Part shown: positions 44,688 to 52,380 of the stretch, piece after piece
Numbering within the stretch: the stretch's first letter is position 1
How the letters are laid out: each line of letters begins with the position of its first letter
DNA from: Dyella telluris
GTDB taxonomy: Bacteria > Pseudomonadota > Gammaproteobacteria > Xanthomonadales > Rhodanobacteraceae
Length of the DNA stretch: 64,000 nucleotides
NCBI RefSeq assembly: GCF_014297575.1
Contig: NZ_CP060412.1
Coordinates: 1,984,001 to 2,048,000, forward strand
Direction of reading: 5' to 3'
Made by a program: the position numbers and the translations under genes
Notes under the pieces: model-generated
Told to the model about the DNA's origin: nothing
Seen by the model: the letters and a program-made list of their open reading frames with translations, nothing else
Database searches by the model: none

Positions 44688-45122
44688 TCAGGGGGTCGGG
44701 TGGATGACGGCGGCACGCCCACTCACCAGTACGCGGCCATCCTGCTCCACGCGAAAAGCGTACTGCGCGCCGGAAGTGTCGGCAAAAAGACTTTCCGCAT
44801 GGACGTCCAGACGTCCATGCGATGGATCCACATATTCGACCGCCAAGGCCACATCACGCAGGCTCACCAGGCGCCCGGGACGAACATCGCTTTCGCCTAG
44901 CGCGCGGGCAACCAGCGCGCCATGCACGGCCATCGCCTGGGCGCCGTATTCGGCCAGATGCACCGCGTGCAGGCCTTCCGGACCGCGCAGGGGGTGGTCT
45001 GCCAGCGCATGGCTTTCGGTCGCGGCGTGGATGCTGGCATCGTCCCATGCCACCACCACATCGAGCAGGCTCATCGCGCCCTGGTGTGGAATAAGGTGAG
45101 CCCAGTCAGTCTTGGCGAGCAT
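44688..45122 (-). CDS. aryl-polyene 3-hydroxyacyl-ACP dehydratase (hotdog, ApeP-like)
   Basis: A 144-residue hotdog-fold protein. LIPHQGAMSLLDVVVAWDDASIHAAT and HPLRGPEGLHAVHLAEYGAQAMAVHGAL match the ApeP-like dehydratase family. It would dehydrate beta-hydroxy intermediates, giving the trans double bonds. Its start overlaps the end of the exporter gene by 17 bp, so it is coupled to it. Confidence 0.82.
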   Translation of the reverse strand: MLAKTDWAHLIPHQGAMSLLDVVVAWDDASIHAATESHALADHPLRGPEGLHAVHLAEYGAQAMAVHGALVARALGESDVRPGRLVSLRDVALAVEYVDPSHGRLDVHAESLFADTSGAQYAFRVEQDGRVLVSGRAAVIHPTP

Positions 45123-47424
45123 GCGGAGCCATCAGGATCGAAAGACAGAAATGAAAGGCGACGCCGAGGCTTACCGTAAGGCCAATGGCACGGAGCACGG
45201 GAATGCTGCTCCACGCCAGTGAACCGAACACCAGCAGCGCCGACAGCACGCAGACCAGCGTGGCATGCAGGGTGCGCCGCTGTTCGGCCGCATCGCCGGT
45301 GTCGCGCTCGAAGAACAAGGCGTAATGAAGGCCCAGGCCGGCTGCCAGGATCAACGCCACCAGATGGAACAGTGACACTTCCACGCCGCAGGCGCGCTCC
45401 ACCGCCAGCACCAGGAAGGTGGCCAGCGTCATGGGCGCCAGCACGTGCCACGCACGGCGCACGCTGCGCAGCGCGATGACGATGGCCAGCACCAGCAGCA
45501 CCGTAGCGCCCAGCAGGGCGTGCAGGATGCGGGTGCGGTAGTCGACTACCAGCGATTCGGCAGCCGCCTTCAGATCCAGCAACCGCACCGAACCGCCGCT
45601 GTCGCGCGCCAGCGCCTGCAATGCGGAGATATCGTGCACGCCACTGAGCGTGCCCAGCCCCAGCCCATGACCGTCGCGTGTCATCAGCATGCCGGACAGG
45701 CGCTGGCCCAGCGGCGATGCAGCGAAACGTTCCGGCGTCAGCAACGGCAAGCGGCGCGCCTTCTCCACATCATCCAGAAACGGCGTGAACAGCCCGGGCT
45801 GGAAAGGCATGCCCTGTTCGGCCTCGCCGAGTGCCGTTTCCAGTGCCTCGCGCGTCGGCAACACCTGTTGTCGCGCACGCTGCACGGCTTCACTGGGGAG
45901 ATAGCGGGATGGCAGTTCGACCGCGTCCACGGCATGACGCGCGACAAGCGCATCCACCGCGGGCTCCAGTCGTTCGGACAGTGCCAGCACGGCCTGCTCA
46001 TCGGCCGCCTGCAATACCAGCAGGTAGCGGACGTCCGGCGCGCCCAGCGCTTCGCGCAGGCGGGCATCGCGCAACAGCAGGTCGCGCGGCAGTGGGGTGA
46101 GTGCCGACAGGTCGTTCTGCCAGAACGGACCCTGTGCGGTCACCAGCATCAGCACGGTGGCCGCGGCGACCAGCAAGGGCACCCAACGCGGGCGCGGCAA
46201 GCGATCCACCATGCGGCGTGCGCTGATCAGCCAACCCATACCGGCGACATCATGCACTCTGGCCGGCAACAGGTGTGGCAGTAGATAGCGCGTGCTGAAG
46301 CCCGCCACCAGCAAGCCGGTCACAGTGAACACGGCCAGCTGCTTGAGGCCATTCACGCCCGAGGCGAAGAAAGCGAGATAAGCGATGCACGCCGACGCTA
46401 TGGCCGTGAGCAACAGCGGCCACAGGTCGCGGACGCTCTGCAAGGCGCTCTCGTCTGCCCGGCGATGACTGAGTACGCGGATCGGGTACTCCTGCGCGAC
46501 GCCCAGCAGGGTGAAGCCGAACGCCAGCGTGATGCCATGCACCTGCGGAAAGAGCACGATCAGCGCGGCGATGCCGGCAAGTGCCGCACTGGCGATGGGC
46601 AACGCCGAGAACAACAACGAGCCGATGCTGCGGTACGCCAGCAGCAACAGCACGATGAAACCTATCGTCGAGATGCGCCCGATCCACTCCGCCTGCCCGC
46701 GTGTCTGCTCATTGGCCACCACGCTGAAATAGCCGGGCCCGCTCACCGCCACGGACGCACCGGCATGGTCCGGCAACGCCTCGAACGCGCGCTGGATGCC
46801 GTCGATGGCGGATGCCTGTGCGTCCGGATCAAACCCCGGCGCCTTCGTCAGCACCAGCAGCAGGGCTTCGTGCTGCGGCGAGAACCACACGCCCTGCACC
46901 ACGTCCGGCGATTTGGGCGGCGACCATCGCTCGGCAAGCTTGAGCACTTCCAGCGTGGGATCACGCGGCAGCACCCCTTTCAGCAGGCTCGCCGCCGGTG
47001 ACGACAGATCATCCAGCCGCTGCTCAAGCTGATCACGCAGGTACGCGGCATCCAGGCGCTCGTGATCGAGTGTGGGCGACAGCAGGTAACGATACGGCAG
47101 CCATGCATCGTCGAGCGCAGCGATGTCGAAGCTGCCGTTGAGCACCTGCGTGTAGCGGGCGTCCTTGCGCAGGGCGCCGGACAGCTGCTGGCTGAGGTCG
47201 GCCAGCTGCTCGTCGGATTTACCGGTGATGGCGAGCAACAACAGGCGCGAGCCGGGACCTTCCCCCACCTGCTCCATCAGCAGGCGCTGGTCCGGCGTGG
47301 TCGGCGCGGGCATGAAGCTGCGCAGGTCGGTGCTGACCACCAGTTGCCTGACGACGAACAGGCCAAGCGCGGCGAGTACCGCCAGCCAGATCACCAGCAA
47401 TGTCATGCGCCCGCCGCGACGCAC
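45106..47424 (-). CDS. MMPL/RND-type exporter of the aryl-polyene cluster
   Basis: A 772-residue protein with the MMPL layout: one N-terminal helix, a periplasmic domain, a block of helices around residues 250-395, a second periplasmic domain and a final helix block (about 640-765). FLLAYRSIGSLLFSALPIASA-like and VLLVLAIVIALRSV-like segments are clear membrane runs, and HRRADESALQSVRDLWPLLLT is typical of MMPL cytoplasmic loops. It should move the polyene lipid across the inner membrane. The GTG at 47424 is used, directly after the LolA-like gene; an ATG six codons in is possible. It overlaps the dehydratase gene. Confidence 0.85.
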   Translation of the reverse strand: MRRGGRMTLLVIWLAVLAALGLFVVRQLVVSTDLRSFMPAPTTPDQRLLMEQVGEGPGSRLLLLAITGKSDEQLADLSQQLSGALRKDARYTQVLNGSFDIAALDDAWLPYRYLLSPTLDHERLDAAYLRDQLEQRLDDLSSPAASLLKGVLPRDPTLEVLKLAERWSPPKSPDVVQGVWFSPQHEALLLVLTKAPGFDPDAQASAIDGIQRAFEALPDHAGASVAVSGPGYFSVVANEQTRGQAEWIGRISTIGFIVLLLLAYRSIGSLLFSALPIASAALAGIAALIVLFPQVHGITLAFGFTLLGVAQEYPIRVLSHRRADESALQSVRDLWPLLLTAIASACIAYLAFFASGVNGLKQLAVFTVTGLLVAGFSTRYLLPHLLPARVHDVAGMGWLISARRMVDRLPRPRWVPLLVAAATVLMLVTAQGPFWQNDLSALTPLPRDLLLRDARLREALGAPDVRYLLVLQAADEQAVLALSERLEPAVDALVARHAVDAVELPSRYLPSEAVQRARQQVLPTREALETALGEAEQGMPFQPGLFTPFLDDVEKARRLPLLTPERFAASPLGQRLSGMLMTRDGHGLGLGTLSGVHDISALQALARDSGGSVRLLDLKAAAESLVVDYRTRILHALLGATVLLVLAIVIALRSVRRAWHVLAPMTLATFLVLAVERACGVEVSLFHLVALILAAGLGLHYALFFERDTGDAAEQRRTLHATLVCVLSALLVFGSLAWSSIPVLRAIGLTVSLGVAFHFCLSILMAPHARQD

Positions 47425-47426
47425 CG

Positions 47427-48074
47427 TCAGCCGCCCCGGCAGATCGTTGCGAGCGCGTCGCGGGTGGGCGTGGCCGGCATGCGCGTGGCGTAGCTGCCGA
47501 GCAGGTCGATGGCCACGTCACCGTCGGCCTCCTGCATGCGCATGCAATGCGGCTCGTTGCCGCTTCCATCGATGTCGATGCGGCTCACCGTCTGGGCAAG
47601 TTTGGCGTCACGCGGCGTGAGCGTCAGCGTCCAGTGGTCGGCGCCGTCGGCGCTGTGCTGCACCGTGAAAGCCTGCTCCAGCCGCGAGGCATCACCACCG
47701 AGCAAGGCGACGAAACTGTCGAGCAGCAACTGCAGCTGCGGTGCGCGCTTGAGCGAAAAGGTGCGCGGCGAACGACCTTCACGCTGCTGGCTCACTTCGC
47801 CGTTGGCAATGGTCGACACCTCGCGGGTGGGATGTTCGACGGTGCGCTCCAGGCGATCGTCGCCCAGCCATGCAAGCTCGCCCGACACCACCAGCGGCTT
47901 GTCGAGCATCTTCATGAAGCGCGCTTCGGCGAATGGCGTGCGCGCGGGTGCAGGCCGCCCCAGCGACGACACCAGCGCACGCGCGGTGGCTGCGTCTTCA
48001 GGCCCCGACGCGTTCGCGCACAGCGGCAGCATCAGGCTGCACAGCAGTGCCAATGTCTTGCTGCCAGAAGTCAT
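47427..48074 (-). CDS. LolA-like periplasmic carrier (aryl-polyene cluster)
   Basis: A 215-residue protein with the signal peptide MTSGSKTLALLCSLMLPLCANA and a LolA-like body: FAEARFMKMLDKPLVVSGELAWLG, then RSPRTFSLKRAPQLQLLLDSFVALLGG. In aryl-polyene clusters such LolA relatives are thought to ferry the pigment across the periplasm. Its start lies 77 bp inside the acyltransferase gene, an unusually long overlap, and the exporter starts 3 bp after its end. A start at M15 is possible but would lose the signal peptide's N-region. Confidence 0.8.
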   Translation of the reverse strand: MTSGSKTLALLCSLMLPLCANASGPEDAATARALVSSLGRPAPARTPFAEARFMKMLDKPLVVSGELAWLGDDRLERTVEHPTREVSTIANGEVSQQREGRSPRTFSLKRAPQLQLLLDSFVALLGGDASRLEQAFTVQHSADGADHWTLTLTPRDAKLAQTVSRIDIDGSGNEPHCMRMQEADGDVAIDLLGSYATRMPATPTRDALATICRGG

Positions 48075-48951
48075 AGAAGTTGAACCAGTTATAGGGCGAC
48101 ACGTGGATATAGTGCTCCACGCGCGCCGCGAAGCGGGCCATGACGGCATCCAGCGCCTGCGCGCGGTCCTGTCGCGGAATGTCGACGCGCTCGGCGAACG
48201 ACTCGAAGATCAGGCGATAGCGGTTGCCGCCTTCATACAAACCGAAACACAGCATCACCGGCACGCGCAGCGTGTGCGCGAGCAACCACGGGCCCACCGG
48301 AAACGGTGCGGGCTCGCCCAGCAATGGCACGCGGCGCAGCACCTCGTGCTCGCGCCCACGGTCGGCCAACAGGGCCACCATGGCGCCTTGTTCGCAGGCT
48401 TCGGACATCGCCAGGGTGATAGCGGCACCGCCGCGGGAGGCGTCGATGACATGGGCGCCGACATCGGGCGCCAGCGCCTCGAGCAGCTCGGTGAGGGCCG
48501 GCGTCTTCTGCTTGTCCAGCACCACACGCAGCGGAATGTCCGGACGACGCGAGCTGATCGCGCGCAAGGCTTCGAAACTGCCCTGATGCGTGCCTAGCAG
48601 CAGCAGGCCACGCCCCTGATCCAGCCGGGCTTCGAGCTCCTCCAGGCCTTCCACCGTCACCTCGAAATCCTTCTCGCCATGGGCGAGCAGGAAGATGCGA
48701 TCGAGGATCGTGGCGGCGAAGCTATGGATGTGCTTCATCACGTGCCAGGGCATCACCGGCTTGTCCAGCACGCGCTGCAGGAAGTCACGCGACGCCCTGC
48801 GCTCAGGACCGCGGCGCAGGTAGAAGTACAGCGTGATCGGCCACAGGATCACGCGCCCCAGCCGGCGACCGCCGTGCAGGGCCACGGTGCGGATCAGCCA
48901 TATGGCGAAGCGTCCACCGCCTTCGGGCCGGCTCTGCCAGTGCTCGGTCAT
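47998..48951 (-). CDS. LpxL/HtrB-like lipid acyltransferase (aryl-polyene cluster)
   Basis: A 317-residue lipid acyltransferase of the LpxL family. The HX4E motif is in LGTHQGSFEALR; LLADRGREHEVLRRVPLLGEPAPFPVGPWLLA is the second conserved block. A membrane-proximal N-terminus (WLIRTVALHGGRRLGRVILW) anchors it. It probably acylates the polyene or its glycerol-sugar anchor. The ATG at 48951 overlaps the upstream dehydratase stop; its own end overlaps the LolA-like gene. Confidence 0.85.
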   Translation of the reverse strand: MTEHWQSRPEGGGRFAIWLIRTVALHGGRRLGRVILWPITLYFYLRRGPERRASRDFLQRVLDKPVMPWHVMKHIHSFAATILDRIFLLAHGEKDFEVTVEGLEELEARLDQGRGLLLLGTHQGSFEALRAISSRRPDIPLRVVLDKQKTPALTELLEALAPDVGAHVIDASRGGAAITLAMSEACEQGAMVALLADRGREHEVLRRVPLLGEPAPFPVGPWLLAHTLRVPVMLCFGLYEGGNRYRLIFESFAERVDIPRQDRAQALDAVMARFAARVEHYIHVSPYNWFNFYDFWQQDIGTAVQPDAAAVRERVGA

Positions 48952-49247
48952 GCAGCCCCCTCGATGGCGCCGCGCGCGAGCAGTTCGCCATCGCGCCGGA
49001 TCTCGAAACGCACGCGACCGTTCGCTTCGGCCAGGGCCACGCGCGCATCCTGTCCCGGCAACAACGGCGCCACGAACTTGGCCTCTATCACGCGGGCCAG
49101 GCGCTCGCCGCGCCACGCTCGCAGCGCCAGCGCCACCTGTTCCAGCAACACCACGCCAGGTACCAGCGGCGAGCCAGGAAAGTGGCCCGGCAGGCAAGGA
49201 TGATCGGCAGTCACGCGAAATGCGTGCTGAAAGGACGCCTGGCTCAT
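48948..49247 (-). CDS. FabZ/FabA-like dehydratase (ApeI-type)
   Basis: A 99-residue hotdog protein. The active-site block is DHPCLPGHFPGSPLVPGVVLLEQ with His16 and His22, matching FabZ/FabA-type dehydratases; ApeI in aryl-polyene clusters is of this kind. It overlaps the acyltransferase start (ATGA) and follows the membrane protein by overlap. Confidence 0.85.
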   Translation of the reverse strand: MSQASFQHAFRVTADHPCLPGHFPGSPLVPGVVLLEQVALALRAWRGERLARVIEAKFVAPLLPGQDARVALAEANGRVRFEIRRDGELLARGAIEGAA

Positions 49248-49966
49248 GGCGCCGCCAGATCTTCGCCACGCACCAGCCTCGGCCAGCGCGCAGCCACACC
49301 CATCACCAGCTCATGCAGGCGAGGATGCCGGATATGGCGCAGATGCCAACGACGGAACAGGTGCTCGAGCAGGAATGCACCGGCGATCAGGAAATAACCA
49401 CCGACATGCGCGTACGACTGGGCAATCGCCGCCGGTACAGTCCAGGGCGTTGCGATATGGAGCATGCCGAGCAGGCCACCGGGTTCGGCACAAAGCAGCA
49501 GCACCGCGAGCACCATCGCCTGTGTCGCCGTGAGCAGCGCCCAGAACCAGGTGAGGTGGCGCGCATAGGTCGCCACGCCGGGCACAGCCAGGCGCTCTGG
49601 CCCTTCCAGCGCCTCGATGATGCGCGCGATCAACGGCACCTGGCCGGCGCGCAGCGTGCGCCCAAAGAAGCAGGCCAGCAGGATGTTGACGGCGATGGGC
49701 ACGCCTTCCAGCAACAGCCCCACCATGCCGCGCAGACTCAGCCAGCCCATCACGGCCAGCGCGGCCAGCCATGCCAACCAGGGCAGGGCACGGCGTGTGG
49801 CGAGGAGGGGTGCCATCAGCACGGTGAGCAGCAGGGCGCAGGCCGCCAGCGAAAAACCCTGGCGATGCGTGAGCGCGCCGGCCATCGCCAGCACCGGATA
49901 GCCGAACATCAACGGCAACCAGCGCCGCGATGTCGATGTCGGTGTTGCTGCCATGGGTGACGACAT
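49244..49966 (-). CDS. aryl-polyene-cluster integral membrane protein (COG4648-like)
   Basis: A 240-residue multispanning membrane protein. Hydrophobic runs include AACALLLTVLMAPLLA, LAALAVMGWLSLRGMVGLLL, ALLTATQAMVLAVLLLCA and YFLIAGAFLLEHLF; a short soluble patch (LARIIEALEGPERLAVPGVA) lies between. It resembles the membrane proteins found in aryl-polyene gene clusters, whose role is unknown. The start is uncertain among M15, M19 and an earlier ATG; 49966 is used. It overlaps the dehydratase gene. Confidence 0.7.
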   Translation of the reverse strand: MSSPMAATPTSTSRRWLPLMFGYPVLAMAGALTHRQGFSLAACALLLTVLMAPLLATRRALPWLAWLAALAVMGWLSLRGMVGLLLEGVPIAVNILLACFFGRTLRAGQVPLIARIIEALEGPERLAVPGVATYARHLTWFWALLTATQAMVLAVLLLCAEPGGLLGMLHIATPWTVPAAIAQSYAHVGGYFLIAGAFLLEHLFRRWHLRHIRHPRLHELVMGVAARWPRLVRGEDLAAP

Positions 49967-50045
49967 GAGTGACTCGAACCTGTCAGGCAATGAAGCGGCA
50001 TGCTGCAAGTGTGCCGCGTACGCCAGCCATCATGCCGGATGCTGG

Positions 50046-50315
50046 TTAAACGACGCGATGCCGTTCGATATGTTCGGACAAGGTGCGCAGACTGGTGAAA
50101 ATCTTGCGATTCTCGGGATTATCCGAGCGCAGCTGGAATCCGTATCGCTTCGATACGGCCAGTGCGATTTCCAGCGCGTCGATGGAATCCAGGCCCAGAT
50201 CGCCGCCGAAAAGCGGGGCATCAGGGTCCATCTGGTCAGCCGTGACGGTGTCCAGATTGAGGCTTTCCACGATCAGCGTGGCCAGTTCGTTTTGTGCGGT
50301 GCTCAGCTCGGCCAT
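50046..50315 (-). CDS. acyl carrier protein (aryl-polyene)
   Basis: An 88-residue ACP. The phosphopantetheine serine is Ser44 in GDLGLDSIDALEIALA, and the acidic helical ends are typical. It would carry the growing polyene. It is the first gene of the leftward operon, and its start lies 86 bp from the divergent chorismatase gene. Aryl-polyene clusters often have two ACP genes; only one is seen here. Confidence 0.92.
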   Translation of the reverse strand: MAELSTAQNELATLIVESLNLDTVTADQMDPDAPLFGGDLGLDSIDALEIALAVSKRYGFQLRSDNPENRKIFTSLRTLSEHIERHRVV

Positions 50316-50401
50316 GCCGTTATGTACCTGAAATTCTCGTGCCTCTCCCCCAGAGGCACAGGCCAGCCAGTGTAACATGGCGGCCCAGTTTCTCCGGTTG
50401 G

Positions 50402-51394
50402 ATGCCCATGGTTCAGGGTTGTGAAAACGTCAGGCCCGCACTGCGCCGGGCGCCGAGGGTGTCCTATCGGTGGGTCGATCCCGAGACGGTATTGCAGGAG
50501 GCAGGCACGCTGGGCGTGTTCGGCTTCGGCACCGGGGCCGTGCGCAGCGAGGATCCGCGCTGGCTCGGCGTGGACCTGGAAAGCTTCGATGCACCCACGC
50601 CGCTGGAGATCTGGCAGGTCGACGGCTCCGTAACCCACGGCCGGGCGGGCGACGTGCAGTGGTCCCGTGGCGATGGCTGGCTGTTTGCCGCCATCACCCT
50701 GGATGAAGCCACCCATGGCGGCCCACGCGACACGGCCGTGACCGCCTATGCCCAGCTGTGCGATTTCGTCGCCTCGCGTCGCGAGTGCCACGTGCAGCGC
50801 ATCTGGAACTACTTGGGCGACATCAACCAGGGCGACGGCGACGTGGAGCGCTACAAGCAGTTCTGCGAAGGCCGCGCTGATGGCATGGGCCGCTTCTTTG
50901 CCGATGGCTTCCCGGCGGCCACGGCCATTGGCCATCACGCCCCGGCCATGCGCCTGCAGGTTTACCTGCTCGCCTGCGACGAACCCGGCGAGCGCGTGGA
51001 AAACCCCCGCCAGGTCAGCGCCTGGCAGTACCCCAGGCAGTACGGGCGGATCGCACCCACCTTTGCCCGTGCCATGACGCTGCCCGGGCAGGATGTGCTG
51101 GCCATCTCAGGCACGGCCGCCGTGGTGGGCCATGCCTCGGCGCACCAGGACGACCTGCTGGCACAGCTGGACGAAACCCTGGTGAATCTGGAGTCGCTGC
51201 TGGTCAGCGCGGGCATGCCGGCCGGCTTCGACACGCAATCGCCGCTCAAGGTGTACGTGCGTCATCCCACCGATGCACCGCTGGTCCACGATTTCCTCCA
51301 GCGTCGCCTGCCCGGCGTACCCGTGCTGGCATTGCACGGCGATATCTGCCGCAGCGAACTGCTGGTGGAGATCGATGGCTGGCGCTACGCCTGA
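50402..51394 (+). CDS. xanB2: chorismatase (XanB2-like 3-/4-hydroxybenzoate synthase)
   Basis: A 330-residue protein of the chorismatase (FkbO/Hyg5/XanB2) family. Family blocks are VQRIWNYLGDINQGDGDVERYKQFCEGR, FPAATAIGHHAPAMRLQVYLLA, ENPRQVSAWQYPRQYGRIAPTFARAM and AISGTAAVVGHASAHQDDLLAQL. In Xanthomonas, XanB2 turns chorismate into 3-hydroxybenzoate, the xanthomonadin starter, and 4-hydroxybenzoate for ubiquinone. The ATG at 50402 is used; another follows two codons later. It diverges from the ACP gene across 86 bp, so both directions of the cluster could share regulation. Confidence 0.9.
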   Translation: MPMVQGCENVRPALRRAPRVSYRWVDPETVLQEAGTLGVFGFGTGAVRSEDPRWLGVDLESFDAPTPLEIWQVDGSVTHGRAGDVQWSRGDGWLFAAITLDEATHGGPRDTAVTAYAQLCDFVASRRECHVQRIWNYLGDINQGDGDVERYKQFCEGRADGMGRFFADGFPAATAIGHHAPAMRLQVYLLACDEPGERVENPRQVSAWQYPRQYGRIAPTFARAMTLPGQDVLAISGTAAVVGHASAHQDDLLAQLDETLVNLESLLVSAGMPAGFDTQSPLKVYVRHPTDAPLVHDFLQRRLPGVPVLALHGDICRSELLVEIDGWRYA

Positions 51395-51402
51395 GCGTGG
51401 CT

Positions 51403-52200
51403 TCAGCCCGGCCAGCCATTGGGTGAACGACAGGCCGGGAAGGCCTGCCGGAAGCTAGCCACCATGAAGTCGGCAGTCGAGGATTTGGACGCCGGCAACG
51501 CCGCATAGACCTCCGCCAAGGCCAGCGCACCGCGCTGTGCGCTGCCGGTGGCTGCAATGGCCACGCTGCTCTGCACGGCGGCACGCACGGTGAATCCGCC
51601 GGAGCGGTAGCGGAACAGCAACGTGCAGTCATCTGGGCGGGACTGCCAGCTGATGACGGGATTGGTCTGGCCCAGGTCGAATGCCGGCGACCCCAGCTCG
51701 GCCAGCTGTTCACCCGCGTTGGGCAGCAGGCCATTGGCATCGGCCAGGATGCAGCCCACGCATACGGGCAGCACGTCGTAGCTCACCCAGCCGCCGGAGG
51801 CACCATCGGGCGCGGTGAACACGTACTGCGTGCCGCCATCAGCACCGATAGCCGCGCGCTGCACCTGCCATCCGGCAGGCACCGCCATCCAGCCTGCCTC
51901 GGCACCGTAGAACCATTGAACGGGCTCTTTCATCGAGGCGGGTGATGCTGCAGGAAGCGCGGGCAGCTTCGCCGCATCGGGCCGGGTCCAGTCATGGCCA
52001 CCGGCATGCAGGTCGAGCAGGGTCACCGTCTGTCCGGCGAACGGAACGCTACGCAGCACGTAATCGGCGCCGGCGGCGGACCGCGATTCGGGAGCGCCGG
52101 GCAGTTCACGCACTTCCGTCGCCAGTGAGGCCTGCGCGCAGAAGATCCACGCCCATACGATCATGGTCGCCGCGAGAACGCCGCGAATCAGAGCGCGCAT
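51403..52200 (-). CDS. secreted hypothetical protein
   Basis: A 265-residue protein with a signal peptide (MRALIRGVLAATMIVWAWIFCAQASLA). The mature part is weakly repetitive around TLLDLHAGGHDW and VQWFYGAEAGWMAVPAGWQVQ, with a short double-cysteine patch (LPVCVGCIL). I do not recognise the family with confidence. It converges with the chorismatase gene, so it is probably not part of the aryl-polyene cluster. Confidence 0.65.
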   Translation of the reverse strand: MRALIRGVLAATMIVWAWIFCAQASLATEVRELPGAPESRSAAGADYVLRSVPFAGQTVTLLDLHAGGHDWTRPDAAKLPALPAASPASMKEPVQWFYGAEAGWMAVPAGWQVQRAAIGADGGTQYVFTAPDGASGGWVSYDVLPVCVGCILADANGLLPNAGEQLAELGSPAFDLGQTNPVISWQSRPDDCTLLFRYRSGGFTVRAAVQSSVAIAATGSAQRGALALAEVYAALPASKSSTADFMVASFRQAFPACRSPNGWPG

Positions 52201-52380
52201 AGATCCCCCTGTCGTCCTTGCGGAGCAGAGAGCTTATACGCGGCGCGCGGCGTGGGGGAGTCCGACGAACAGCCTAGGAAGGTTCGTCGACGATCATGGC
52301 GGCGCAGTACGGCGCCGCCATGCCTGCCGCAGGATGGAGCGCCGATGCTTCCCGGCGCCCGCATCCCGAGCAGCACTTCA

